Origin: CAVSWT01 sp963731745
GTDB lineage: Bacteria; Bacteroidota; Ignavibacteria; Ignavibacteriales; Ignavibacteriaceae
NCBI GenBank assembly: GCA_963731745.1
Contig: CAVSWT010000008.1
Coordinates: 1 to 64,000, forward strand
Reading direction: 5' to 3'
DNA: 64,000 nucleotides
This document shows, in pieces, positions 25,742 through 35,394 of this stretch; position 1 is the first letter of the stretch; each line of letters begins with the position of its first letter. A program made the position numbers and the translations under genes. The notes beneath the pieces are model-generated. The model saw only the letters and a program-made list of their open reading frames with translations. It was not told the DNA's origin and made no database searches.

Positions 25742-26659
25742 TTATAATATTTTTTTTGTTGTTTTGAAATGTAATTTTACCAACGAACCTAAAACATCAT
25801 CGTCATAATTTTGTTTAATTTTGACGGCTGTTTCTTCCACTTTGGATGAAGCTCCTTTGGGAATAATAAATCCAAACTTTTTACTTTGTACTTCAAACCA
25901 TTCATTTAATTTGTTTCTCGCCAAAATAGATGCCGCAGCAACAGCGGTATATCTTTCAGCTTTAGTGAATTGATGAAGCGTTATCATTTTCCCTTTTTCT
26001 TGTAAAGAATTTTTAATTAATCTCTCGTCTCCAAATTTATCGCTAATTGCTTCAGACGCAAAATTATTTGAAAGAATGTTTTCAATAACCTTTGCATGTC
26101 CCCAGGCTAATAACTTATTCAAGTTTCCAAATTTAATATATAACTCATTATATTTTTCTGGGGAGATTAAAATAATGTTATAATTATTAATCGCAATTCT
26201 TTTAATTTCTTTAGCTAAACTGTTTATCGAAATGTCGTTTAAAAGTTTACTATCTTTTATTCCAATTCGTTTAAGATCAAACTGAGTCTTATTATCGACC
26301 AAAACCCCCGCAATTATTAGCGGCCCGAAATAATCTCCCTTACCGGATTCATCAGTTCCTATATAAGACTGAGGTTCTTTTATCTCATTTGTATCCACTG
26401 GAAATAATTTTTCCCCAAATATTACGTTATTTAATTGGGAATAAAGCTGAGAGTTTTTATTGCCTTGAAGAACGGTTTTATTACCATTTTTTCCGAAGTA
26501 TACTAATAACTTAGCTTTTTCAGAATTGTCAGAAATAATAATTTCGTAACAATATTCTCTTCTTATCGGTTCCGAAACGTGGATATTTTTACTGTCTAAA
26601 ATATTTATGTAAGAACTAATAATCTTCTTTGCTGAATTTTCTAATGAATTCAATTCCAT
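25742..26659 (-). CDS. rnhC: Ribonuclease HIII
   Basis: This encodes 305 residues from the ATG at 26659; an upstream TTG would add ten. The N-terminal TBP-like substrate-binding domain (about 1-85) and the catalytic motif G-T-D-E-S-G-K-G-D (Asp103-Glu104) identify RNase HIII. It removes RNA from RNA-DNA hybrids. The later acidic residues in I-K-D-S-K and the conserved A-A-A-S-I-L-A-R are present. Presence of HIII beside pfkA is chance gene order as far as can be told. Confidence 0.93.
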   Translation of the reverse strand: MELNSLENSAKKIISSYINILDSKNIHVSEPIRREYCYEIIISDNSEKAKLLVYFGKNGNKTVLQGNKNSQLYSQLNNVIFGEKLFPVDTNEIKEPQSYIGTDESGKGDYFGPLIIAGVLVDNKTQFDLKRIGIKDSKLLNDISINSLAKEIKRIAINNYNIILISPEKYNELYIKFGNLNKLLAWGHAKVIENILSNNFASEAISDKFGDERLIKNSLQEKGKMITLHQFTKAERYTAVAAASILARNKLNEWFEVQSKKFGFIIPKGASSKVEETAVKIKQNYDDDVLGSLVKLHFKTTKKIL

Positions 26660-26849
26660 TTCTAATTTTTGAAGTACAAAGATAAACAAAAACCATAAAT
26701 TTCTAAAATAAATTAAATTCTTACGTAATTTTTACTAATAATTAAAGTTGACCTGTTTCACGGCACCATTATTGTTAAATTGTTTTAATTGATTTTCCTA
26801 TTATATGGAGTTACATTCTAATATTAGTGGAATTATAAGAGGTAGTAAG

Positions 26850-27200
26850 ATGAAAACGAGAATATATTCTGAAAAAATTATACAACATTTATTAGTTATT
26901 TTTTTGGTGCTTTCTGTTGTTTTTGCCTGCACTGCTCAAACCAAAAATATCTCCCGGGAAATGTCTCAGAAATTAAAGGAAAAGGTTTTACTTAATGATA
27001 GCCAAACCAAAAGTATAGAAAATATTTTAAAGGAGTATATTACTGCTAGAAGAGCAATAAAATCTCAGGCGGAAATAAATGAAATTAAAGATAACGTCAA
27101 CAGCTTACTTGATAAAAAACAAAAAATAAAATTTGAAGTAATAAAAAATAGTTGGTGGCAAGAAATTGATGAAAGTATTGCTGAAGGAAAATCTAATTAA
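26850..27200 (+). CDS. Small exported helical protein, Spy/CpxP-like
   Basis: This encodes 116 residues from the ATG at 26850, chosen because an AGAGG ribosome site precedes it and a signal sequence starts there. The hydrophobic segment ends in V-F-A-C, a possible lipobox. The mature part is a charged helix pair with L-N-D-S-Q-T-K-S-I-E-N-I-L and later L-D-K-K-Q-K-I-K-F-E. This layout (L-x-x-x-Q twice) resembles the Spy/CpxP periplasmic chaperones, but the canonical LTxxQ is not exact. Its 3' end converges on the histidine kinase gene with only 13 bases between them. Confidence 0.6.
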   Translation: MKTRIYSEKIIQHLLVIFLVLSVVFACTAQTKNISREMSQKLKEKVLLNDSQTKSIENILKEYITARRAIKSQAEINEIKDNVNSLLDKKQKIKFEVIKNSWWQEIDESIAEGKSN

Positions 27201-27213
27201 ATGTTTGTTCTAA

Positions 27214-28986
27214 TCAAGAAGAAAAATCAATTTTAAATTCGGTGTATCCATTCCGCATTAATGATAGTGTTCCTCCCAATTGGTCTATCAATGTAATAAC
27301 CAATTGCAATCCTAAAGATTCCGTATTCTTATAATCCAGATCTTCCGGAAAACCCACACCATTATCTTTAACTAACAGAGTATATTTATTTTCTTTGATT
27401 TCTTTCATACTAATTATGACTTCTCCCTTTCTACCATCCGGGAATGCATGTTTAAAACAATTCGTGATTAATTCATTAACAATTAATCCGCATAAAATTG
27501 CGGTGTCAATTTCCAATTTAATGCCTTCAAGATTGCTAATTAATTTAATCTTGCTTGCATCCAAATTATAAGATCTGAATAAATCTTTTGACAATGATCT
27601 TATGTATTCGGAAAACTCAACTCTATTTAAATCTTTTGACTGGTATAGTTTTTCATGAATGAGTGCCATGGAGCGGACACGGTTCTGGCTTTCTCTAAAT
27701 ATTTCAAGCGATTTCGGATCTTCAATATATCCTGATTGAAGATTTAATAAACTAGAGATAACCTGTAAATTATTTTTAACTCGATGATGAATTTCCCTTA
27801 ACAGCACAACTTTTTCCTGCAGCGATTCATTTATTCGTTCTTGAGCTTTTCTTCTTTCATCAACCTCGTTCATCAAATTTTTATTAGCTTTGGATAACTC
27901 AGCTGTTCTTTCTTCAACTCGTTTTTCCAGTAAATCCTTAGATCTTTGAAGTGCTTCAAGTGCAACTTTACGCCTGGTTGTATTTCTTATAATACTTAAG
28001 CCGCCGACCACTTCATTTTTTTCATTTTGAATCGGAGAATAATAAGCTTCAAAATATCCCTTTTTTCCAGTTTCTGGCAAGTTAAACCATTTATCCTTTG
28101 AAATTGTATATTGACCCATTAAAGCTTGGGTAATATTTTTATCTTCACCCATTTCTTCTAAAAAAGGAAAAATTTCATGAACAGATTTTCCTATAGCATT
28201 TGATCTTTTTATACCTGTCATTGATTCTAACCCTGGATTCCAAACTTTAATTATTGAATTTCTATCAAACGCTAGGATTCCATCGATGCTGCTTTTTAAA
28301 AGCCTTTCTGAAAAATCACTGGTTGTTCGAATCTCTTGTTCAACTTTCCTTCGTTCATTAATTTCATTATTTAAAATATAGAACCCACTTAAAAAAATTA
28401 AGCAACTAACCAAAGTACCCACAAGTATTGTAATTGAGGCATTCTTTACCATCTCTAAAACTTCTTTATCTTTTTGAATCAATGATTCAAATTCAGTAGT
28501 TTCCATATCATTAGTTATACGCCTAATAGTATTCATGTACTGCTGCCAAATTCCTTTACGAAGATTATCAATTTCTGTTTGAAGTTCTTCATCTTTTTGA
28601 AGAGTGATTCTCTGCTGCAAAGTTTCGAATCTAAACATTATTAAACCTTCAAGTGAATCCAGTCTTACTATTTGTTCAGGCTCCTTGTTAAAGAGAATTT
28701 TTAGAATATTTATTTCATCAGCTATCTGAAGTTTTTGATCTTGTATGGGTTTTAAAAATCTATCTTGATTTGTAAGTAAATAACTGCGTTGATTTTCTTC
28801 TGCTAATGCTACACGGGTTAGTATAGATTCTATATGGTTTAAAGCGCGATAGGAATTCTGCCGCCATTCAGAAGCAGTAAACACTTCTGTTATAGATCTG
28901 TAAGTGACTAATCCAATGCCAATAATAACGATTAGAACTAATATTAAAGCTCCGGAAATCGTTTTTATTTCAAGAAATTTTTTCAT
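27214..28986 (-). CDS. CHASE3-like/PAS sensor histidine kinase, HisKA_2 type
   Basis: This encodes 590 residues. Transmembrane helices at about 10-30 and 178-200 flank a periplasmic helical sensor domain resembling CHASE3. It is followed by a PAS domain (about 220-345) and a coiled coil. The HisKA_2 phosphorylation domain has E-I-H-H-R-V-K-N-N-L-Q-V, and the HATPase has V-N-E-L-I-T-N-C-F-K-H-A and D-N-G-V-G-F. Enzymes of this subclass phosphorylate stand-alone regulators. No response regulator is adjacent, so it is an orphan. Nothing seems missing. Confidence 0.9.
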   Translation of the reverse strand: MKKFLEIKTISGALILVLIVIIGIGLVTYRSITEVFTASEWRQNSYRALNHIESILTRVALAEENQRSYLLTNQDRFLKPIQDQKLQIADEINILKILFNKEPEQIVRLDSLEGLIMFRFETLQQRITLQKDEELQTEIDNLRKGIWQQYMNTIRRITNDMETTEFESLIQKDKEVLEMVKNASITILVGTLVSCLIFLSGFYILNNEINERRKVEQEIRTTSDFSERLLKSSIDGILAFDRNSIIKVWNPGLESMTGIKRSNAIGKSVHEIFPFLEEMGEDKNITQALMGQYTISKDKWFNLPETGKKGYFEAYYSPIQNEKNEVVGGLSIIRNTTRRKVALEALQRSKDLLEKRVEERTAELSKANKNLMNEVDERRKAQERINESLQEKVVLLREIHHRVKNNLQVISSLLNLQSGYIEDPKSLEIFRESQNRVRSMALIHEKLYQSKDLNRVEFSEYIRSLSKDLFRSYNLDASKIKLISNLEGIKLEIDTAILCGLIVNELITNCFKHAFPDGRKGEVIISMKEIKENKYTLLVKDNGVGFPEDLDYKNTESLGLQLVITLIDQLGGTLSLMRNGYTEFKIDFSS

Positions 28987-29317
28987 TTACTCATTTTGTA
29001 AAAATGCATTTATAATAATAAATAATTTCAGAACCTTTTATACTTGAGCAATATCACTTCATCTTTAAAGTTTCAAGCTTGAACATTCAAAGTTTTTTTA
29101 ATATCCGGTAAAATTAATTTATCTAATCTTCTTATAAAATATAAGAACCGCTTTTAAAAACCAGTTATATAATAATTATAGAAATTTAGGAAATTATCCA
29201 TGGTAAAATTAAATTTTATTCAACCTACCATATTGTGAGGCAGTTCACTTTTTTTGTTTCAGGATTGGTCTAATTTTACGGGTAAATTTTTTTAAAGAGA
29301 TTTAATTAGTAAATACT
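28987..29317. other. Divergent promoter region
   Basis: These 331 bases lie between the histidine kinase gene (leftward) and the small membrane protein gene (rightward). They should hold both promoters. No gene, hairpin or clear promoter match was found. A loose resemblance to the repeated element near 29236 was judged too weak. Confidence 0.45.
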
Positions 29318-29500
29318 ATGAAGTGGATTTTTATTATTTCATTATGTTTATTGTGGCTTGGGGGCATTATATTTAGAATATATGAAGGCTGGTCATTAAA
29401 TTTTTTGATTATCCTAGCAACTGTTTTACTTATCCATGACCTCTTCAAAAAAAGAAGTAATATCATTAAAATTGATTTGAAAAAACCGCGTTATAAATAA
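29318..29500 (+). CDS. lmo0937-family small membrane protein
   Basis: This encodes 60 residues with two hydrophobic segments (about 3-20 and 28-45) and a basic tail (K-K-R-S). The pattern L-L-W-L-G-G-I-I-F then a second helix and L-F-K-K matches the lmo0937 (DUF5670) family of unknown function, common among stress-induced genes. No clear ribosome site was seen. Its end converges on the dipeptidase gene with 12 bases between them. Confidence 0.65.
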   Translation: MKWIFIISLCLLWLGGIIFRIYEGWSLNFLIILATVLLIHDLFKKRSNIIKIDLKKPRYK

Positions 29501-29512
29501 GTATTTAATGAA

Positions 29513-30700
29513 CTAATTTTTTTGCGCATACTTTTCTACCTCCGACCAAACACGGAGCAAATTTCCCGAACAAATTTTTTGTATGTCTTCATTAGAATAA
29601 CCAAGTTTTAATAACTCGAAAATTAAATTTGGATAGCATGAAACATCTTTTAGTTTGACTGGCAATAAACCAACTCCATCAAAATCAGAACCTAAACCAA
29701 CGTGTTCTATTCCCGCAATCTTAACTGCGTGGTCAATTTGAATAGCCACATCTCTAATTGTTGCATTATCAACAGGGAACTTTTTATTATATTCGTCACT
29801 CGTTACCTCAGGATGATCATTCAAATAAGATTTTCTTAAAGAATCCCTTCTATCAATAGCTGTTCTTACTTCATTATTTACTAAATATGAACCAAAAAAT
29901 ATTTGGATAACTCCGCTATTCTCACCTAATTTTTCTATCATGTCATCAGTCATATTTCGTTTGTATCCGGGTGTCAATGCACGGCAACCTGAATGTGAGG
30001 CGATAACGGGAGTTTTTGACAATTGAATTACATCATAAAATGTAGAGTCTGCAACGTGAGAAATATCTATCATGATTCCAAGCCTGTTCATTTCTTTCAC
30101 AACTTTTTCCCCAAATGGACTTAATCCATTCCACTTCAAAGTATCATCGCCAGATGAGTCACATATATGATTATTTTTTACGTGGCATAATGTGATATAA
30201 CGAATTCCTTTATCATAAAAATATTTTAGGTTATCTAAATTACTTTCAATCGGAGAACCATTTTCCATTCCCATAGGGAAAGAGATTCGATGATTTGAAA
30301 ATTGTTTTGTTACATCTTCAGGAGAGTCAGCCCGAATAAATTTATCGGGATATTTTTTAGTCAAGTTGTTAACTAAATCAATTAAAGAATCAGCTTTAGC
30401 TTTCGCACCATTATCTTCGTAAGAAGCAGGTATATAAATTGACATGAATGCCGCATTTAATCCGCCTTCTACTGCTCGCTGATAATCGAAATCTCCTTTA
30501 TCCGCTTTAACTGAAACATCATAATATCCGTTTCCCAACTCATAAGGCAAATCGATATGCGTATCAATAATCAAATATTTATGTGCTAGCATTTTTGCTT
30601 TTTCCATAAGTTGTGCATCATCTTGCCCATAATTATTTGCTGAAAATCCAAGTAGAAAAACAATCAACACAACTAAATTTCTTTTTATCGCAAACGTCAT
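29513..30700 (-). CDS. Secreted membrane dipeptidase, peptidase M19
   Basis: This encodes 395 residues from the ATG at 30700, after an AGAGG ribosome site. A signal peptide (about 1-25, ending N-N-Y-G-Q) is followed by the M19 renal-dipeptidase fold. Zinc ligands lie in I-D-T-H-I-D (His and Asp), the bridging Glu in the middle section, and the two histidines in I-S-H-V-A and A-S-H-S-G. The motif G-L-G-S-D-F-D-G-V near the C-terminus is conserved. It hydrolyses dipeptides in the periplasm or outside the cell. It is in an operon with RlpA, 27 bases downstream of it. Confidence 0.93.
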   Translation of the reverse strand: MTFAIKRNLVVLIVFLLGFSANNYGQDDAQLMEKAKMLAHKYLIIDTHIDLPYELGNGYYDVSVKADKGDFDYQRAVEGGLNAAFMSIYIPASYEDNGAKAKADSLIDLVNNLTKKYPDKFIRADSPEDVTKQFSNHRISFPMGMENGSPIESNLDNLKYFYDKGIRYITLCHVKNNHICDSSGDDTLKWNGLSPFGEKVVKEMNRLGIMIDISHVADSTFYDVIQLSKTPVIASHSGCRALTPGYKRNMTDDMIEKLGENSGVIQIFFGSYLVNNEVRTAIDRRDSLRKSYLNDHPEVTSDEYNKKFPVDNATIRDVAIQIDHAVKIAGIEHVGLGSDFDGVGLLPVKLKDVSCYPNLIFELLKLGYSNEDIQKICSGNLLRVWSEVEKYAQKN

Positions 30701-30727
30701 TTTCAACCTCTGAAGATTTTAATAAAA

Positions 30728-31171
30728 TTAATTTACACCCCATTTTAAAACATCAATTCTAACTTTTGCTATTCCGCTTTGAATCATATCCAATTTTTCT
30801 GCCGCGCCTAAAGAAAGGTCAATATCTCTGCCGTTAGTATCCGGTTTGCGGTCGTTAATTCTCAAGACAATAGATTTTCCATTTGACATATTTGTAACTT
30901 TAACAATTGTTCCGAACGGATAACTTATATGTGCGGCACTGATGCCGTACATATCATAAGTTTCACCGTTTGCAGTTTTTCTTCCATTAAATTTATCTGC
31001 ATAATATGATGCCACTGAAAATTCAGTTTGCAAAATTTCTGAATCATCAAAATTAGAAATTTCGGACTTCACAGTTGAAGAAGTTTCATTATCTTTTGAA
31101 AAACGAGTAGTGCTTGCACAACCAAAAATTCCGATTGATGCTATAATCATTATATAAAATTTGATTTTCAT
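30728..31171 (-). CDS. rlpA: RlpA-like lipoprotein, double-psi beta-barrel
   Basis: This encodes 147 residues. The signal sequence ends in the lipobox I-F-G-C (Cys18). The RlpA-type domain covers about 50-145, with A-S-Y-Y-A-D-K-F-N-G-R-K-T-A-N-G-E, V-T-N and R-I-N-D-R. The conserved Asp of the active cleft lies in the R-I-N-D-R segment. RlpA proteins cleave glycan strands lacking stem peptides. No SPOR domain is present, so localisation to the septum is not implied. It is the first gene of a two-gene unit with the dipeptidase. Confidence 0.88.
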   Translation of the reverse strand: MKIKFYIMIIASIGIFGCASTTRFSKDNETSSTVKSEISNFDDSEILQTEFSVASYYADKFNGRKTANGETYDMYGISAAHISYPFGTIVKVTNMSNGKSIVLRINDRKPDTNGRDIDLSLGAAEKLDMIQSGIAKVRIDVLKWGVN

Positions 31172-31287
31172 TTATACAAATAAATCGTTTGAATAAATAT
31201 ATAAATGTTAATTAAAAGATGAGATAGATTAGCCAAAAGAAATTAATATTTATTTAGTTGATCCGGAGGGTATTAGTTGATTATAAA

Positions 31288-31316
31288 GTGAAGCTCGTTA
31301 TTATAACGAGCCTCAC
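31288..31316 (-). terminator. Hairpin terminator after small T9SS gene
   Basis: GCTCGTTA/TAACGAGC with a three-base loop is extended after one mismatch by GTGA/TCAC. It lies 15 bases after the stop codon of the T9SS protein gene. The tail on the minus strand is only moderately T-rich. Confidence 0.65.
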
Positions 31317-31330
31317 CTAACATAATCTTT

Positions 31331-31873
31331 TTATTTTAAAAGAATCATTTTTTTTGTTACTACAAAATTGTCCGCTTTAATTCTGTATAAATAGATTCCG
31401 CTGGCTAGGTTTGCAGCATTAAAATTTACCTCGTAAAATCCGGGAGATTTTTCTTCGTTTACCAATAACTTAACTTCCCTTCCTAACAAATCATAAATTT
31501 TTAATGTAACCAAAGTTCCGCCATTGGAAGAATTGAGATTTGAAGGAATGGAATATTTTATTGTTGTGCTTGGATTAAATGGATTCGGATAATTCTGATA
31601 TAATTGAAAAACATTTGGAACATGGTTTTCATCATTCACACCTACCAGCGTTTGGTTTGCATACCAAAATCCGGAATATATATCATTATTAGAATTACTT
31701 GAAATGCCTACGAAAGTTTGTCCAACGGTTCCGGCAATGCTGTTATTTGCTGAAGCTGTGATACCTCCTCCATTCCCAAATACACTTCTTTCAATTGAGT
31801 ATTGGGCATTTACACTTTGACTATTTAACAATACCCAGCAAATCATGAATAATATTGAAATTACTAATTTCAT
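31331..31873 (-). CDS. Small secreted protein with T9SS sorting domain
   Basis: This encodes 180 residues. It has a signal peptide (cleavage near V-N-A-Q) and a short unassigned segment rich in Gly, Ser and Asn (about 25-85). The type A T9SS sorting domain runs from about 95 to the end, with Y-Q-N-Y-P-N-P-F-N-P and G-I-Y-L-Y-R-I. It should cross the outer membrane by type IX secretion and be anchored on the cell surface or released. The middle segment (S-V-F-G-N-G-G-G) is common in Ignavibacteria; its role is unknown. It follows the S74 protein genes on the same strand. Confidence 0.88.
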   Translation of the reverse strand: MKLVISILFMICWVLLNSQSVNAQYSIERSVFGNGGGITASANNSIAGTVGQTFVGISSNSNNDIYSGFWYANQTLVGVNDENHVPNVFQLYQNYPNPFNPSTTIKYSIPSNLNSSNGGTLVTLKIYDLLGREVKLLVNEEKSPGFYEVNFNAANLASGIYLYRIKADNFVVTKKMILLK

Positions 31874-31913
31874 TTTTGCCTCTTAATTTTAAATTACTAA
31901 ATTAAAATCACTA

Positions 31914-33518
31914 TCACTTCTGAAGTAATTGCTCTAATCTTTCTATTCTCTTTTGAAGCTCTTCAATTGTTTTTTGCTGCTCTTGAATTGCTTTAATCGC
32001 TATTACTCCAAATCCACTATAATCTAAACCAAAATGCGTTTCATCATTATCAGCATTTAATGTATGCACTAATTCCGGAAATAGCGGCTGCACGTCCTGA
32101 GCTATAAAGCCTAATGTTAATGGCGCAGTCGATTTGTTATCTAAATAATGAAATGTTTTGGGTTTAAGCTGCATAACTTTTGAAAGATAAGTTGAACTTA
32201 CTTGTTCAATATCTTTCTTCATTCTGACATCGGATAAGGTTACATAGTTTCCACTAACATCATCGAATGCTCCTTTTTCAACACCATTGAAAACTAAATA
32301 TAAATCATTTAAACCATTTGAAACATAAAAAGTCCATTCATTATTGTTAGATGCGTAATTGTGAATTTTAAATCCTTCGTTTGTATAGCCTCCGCCCCCA
32401 TGTTCAACAGAAATAAATCCTTTTTGCTCAATATATAAACGTCTTTCGTCACCACCACCGCTATATTCTTCGTATAATTGCAGATCTTGTCCTCCATTCA
32501 CTGTAGCAAATTTGTAGCCATCGCCATTATTTGGATATCCAAGTTTTATAGTACCTACATTACTATTTATCTTCAAAGTTCCATTAATTTCTAATTTTTC
32601 AGATGGTAATGTTGTTCCTATACCAACTTGCCCGATTGAATCTACAACTAACTTAAAGCCATCAATATTGAATAGCTTCCAGGATTTATCATTCCCATCC
32701 CATGTAGTCCAGGCATGTGCAATTCCATTGGATGCAAATCCATAAAATGGCCTGCCTGTTGCAGATTGTGTTTCCACATACATTCCCCCATAATTATTTC
32801 CAGAGGTTGCTGTTTGAATACCAAAAAATTCATTAGCAGTTATTGGAGTGGGGCGGCCGACAAAAACTTTACCTGCATCATAAAATAAATCGCTTCCACT
32901 GCTTTGCCATAGGCTTCCACTAACCGAGCCAGGCGCCCAATTAGAACCATTCCATTGTAAAACCTGTCCATTTGTAGGCGCTGTATTTAAAATATTTCTT
33001 CCGCGTATTTTGTTTACAGTTGGATTTGGATAAGTGCCAGATAAATCTCCACCGGCATTTCCTCCAGGAGGCAAGCTTAAACCAGGGGATAATTTGTCTT
33101 GAGTTATTGCTCCATCGACTATTTTTTCTGTAGTAATGGTGCTATCTTCTACTGTCTTTGCATTTAAACTATATGCCGAAGCGGTTAACATAATTCTTGG
33201 TTCCAGTTCAGCATCACCTTCAACCGAAATTCCCAACCAGTATGGTTCATCAAATGCTAATCCAAATGGAACAACATCTCCTAAAACAATATTAAAAATT
33301 CCGTCTCTTACGTCAGCATTTTGTGTCTCGTTCCATAAAGCAGTCCCACTGGTTGCTGCATTATATAATTTAAAGTTAAGAGATTTTGTGCCGTTAACGA
33401 GATTACCTGCATTGTCTTTTAATACACCCTGATAACTGATTTTTGCTGGAACCTGTGCAAATGTTTCGCAAACAATAAAAACTAACAATATTAAAAAAGT
33501 TGTTACAAAGTTTTTCAC
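31914..33518 (-). CDS. Secreted protein with S74 intramolecular chaperone domain
   Basis: This encodes 534 residues, starting at a GTG with a strong AGGAGGT ribosome site and a signal peptide (to T-F-A-Q). The N-terminal domain (about 25-130) is of the kind seen in tail-fibre-like proteins. A collagen-like hinge (G-G-D-L-S-G-T-Y-P-N-P) and beta-rich repeats follow. The C-terminal S74 domain starts at about 430 with S-D-V-R-M-K-K-D-I and contains G-F-I-A-Q-D-V. It ends in a trimerising coiled coil. In phages S74 cleaves itself after trimer assembly via a Ser-Lys dyad, which is present here. A chromosomal surface-fibre role is likely. Confidence 0.85.
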   Translation of the reverse strand: MKNFVTTFLILLVFIVCETFAQVPAKISYQGVLKDNAGNLVNGTKSLNFKLYNAATSGTALWNETQNADVRDGIFNIVLGDVVPFGLAFDEPYWLGISVEGDAELEPRIMLTASAYSLNAKTVEDSTITTEKIVDGAITQDKLSPGLSLPPGGNAGGDLSGTYPNPTVNKIRGRNILNTAPTNGQVLQWNGSNWAPGSVSGSLWQSSGSDLFYDAGKVFVGRPTPITANEFFGIQTATSGNNYGGMYVETQSATGRPFYGFASNGIAHAWTTWDGNDKSWKLFNIDGFKLVVDSIGQVGIGTTLPSEKLEINGTLKINSNVGTIKLGYPNNGDGYKFATVNGGQDLQLYEEYSGGGDERRLYIEQKGFISVEHGGGGYTNEGFKIHNYASNNNEWTFYVSNGLNDLYLVFNGVEKGAFDDVSGNYVTLSDVRMKKDIEQVSSTYLSKVMQLKPKTFHYLDNKSTAPLTLGFIAQDVQPLFPELVHTLNADNDETHFGLDYSGFGVIAIKAIQEQQKTIEELQKRIERLEQLLQK

Positions 33519-33536
33519 TGAGACCTCCTATTATGA

Positions 33537-35128
33537 TTATTTAAGCGATGATAAATCTTTATTTAATTTTTCTTCTAATTTTTCTATTCTCTTTATTAAT
33601 TCATCAATTTTATTTTGTTGTTCATGAATAATTTCTTGCTGTTCTTTTATCGATTGAATTGCTAAAACACCAAACGTTTCATAGTTAAGAGATTTATACC
33701 CGTTTTCGGAAGTAGAAATTAAATCTGGAAATTGTTCTTCAACTTCTTGAGCGATAAATCCATATGATTTTGGTTTTGAGTCAGGTGTGTTTTTAAATCT
33801 AAATGTAGATGGTTTTAACTTTGTAACTTTAGTCAGTACATTTTCTAATGGTCTAATTTCTTTTTTTAATCTTCTATCAGAAAATACATGGTAACTGCCA
33901 TCAGAATAATTTATATATGATACACCAGAATTATTATAATTAAACCATAAATTGTTCACATCAGAAATACCTATCCTCCATTGATTTGTATTTCCATAGT
34001 TTACCAAAGTAATACCACCTGTTGTATTCATGTAGTAACTTTGTTTAATTGTTAAATCAGATGAAGGAGTTCCATAACGTATTCCCACCTTACCATCACC
34101 AGTTAAAGTTAGAATATCACCTTTTCGGCTATTGTAAAAATTCAAGCGTTCTTTTGAATTACTGTTGTCGTTGTAACCAGCAATAGTCCAGAAATAACTT
34201 GCATCACCGTTGTTAGCAAACGTTAATCTTGCATAATCCAATTCGTCTTCTCTTAAAAGCAATTGAGGTGAAAGTATAGCACTATTATATAAGACCTCAG
34301 TTCTCCCTTTGAAATAACCTGCTTTACTGTTAATTGAATTAGAGACACCTAATATTCCAATGCTATTATCCCCCAAAACATTACCTCTAAACTGCAATAC
34401 CATCATTACTGTGACTAACTCCATAAATAGCCTGATTACTATTACTAATAAAACCATAAGCATTTGGTTTAGTATTTGTAATTGCAATTATAGTATCTTC
34501 TGAATTAGTTGTATTGAAAGGTATTGTAATTGCATCATTCCCCGGTGCCCAATTAGAACCATTCCACTTTAGAACTTGGTCAATTGATGGTGAAGAACTT
34601 GATATTGTTCTTCCTCTAATTTTATTAACTGTAGGATTAGGAAAACTTCCACTTAAATCTCCGCCCGCTGATCCACCCGGAGGTAAATTTACACTACCTG
34701 CCAGCTTTTCCTGGGTTACAGCACCATTAACTAATTTATTTGTAGTAATACTATTGTCTTCAACTGTTTTTGCGTTTAAGCTGTAAGCCGCTGCTGTTAA
34801 TTCAATTCTTGGATTCTAGCACCGTCCCGTTTATTGATATACCCAACCAATATTTCTTATCAAAGGAAATATTTAATGGAGTTACTTTTCCTAATATCAT
34901 ACTAAAAATACCTTCTTCTACATCGATGGATTGCGTTTCAGACCATATAGCACTTCCATTTGTCTCAGTTTCGTATAATTTAAAAGTTAATGACTGTGTC
35001 CCATTTATTAGATTTCCACTGTTATCCTTTAGCAGCCCCTGATAACTTATTGTCTGTGGAATTTGCGCTAATAATTCACAAACTGAGAATAATAAAATTA
35101 CCGCCAAATACAGAAAAGAAGTTTTCAT
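33537..35128 (-). pseudogene. Second S74-domain protein, two frameshifts
   Basis: This is a paralogue of the gene downstream. It has the same signal peptide, N-terminal domain (I-S-Y-Q-G-L-L-K-D-N-S-G-N), hinge and S74 domain. The reading frame shifts near 34813 (after T-V-L-E) and again near 34389-34391 (after N-D-G-I-A-V). Removing one base at each point, the second in a run of three T on the coding strand, gives about 529 continuous residues, close to the 534 of the paralogue. The start has a GGAGA ribosome site. If the lesions are real, only a short secreted N-terminal piece is made. Confidence 0.8.
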
Positions 35129-35394
35129 AATTTATCTCCGATTAATTTTAAAATGAATTCCTATCGAAAAGGAATCAAGTTTTCTAATTAATTAAAGAAT
35201 CTATGTCATGTTAATACTCAGGGTTTAGTGGAAAAGGTAAATTGAATAATGACTGAATAATTTTTTTCAATTTAGAATATGCTTAATAAAAAGCATATAG
35301 AGCCGATTAGTTATTTTCAATTTAAAATTGCGAATATATGGGAATGTTTTTAATAATTTATAGAACAAATGAACTAATAACAATAGGCTTATTG

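Noticed and set aside
29228..29260. Possible repeat copy before the lmo0937-like gene
   Set aside because: About 14 of 21 positions match, mostly T runs, which is not convincing in AT-rich DNA.
31914..35128. Prophage remnant around the S74 genes
   Set aside because: The genes have signal peptides, and no integrase, capsid, terminase or attachment repeat is seen nearby.
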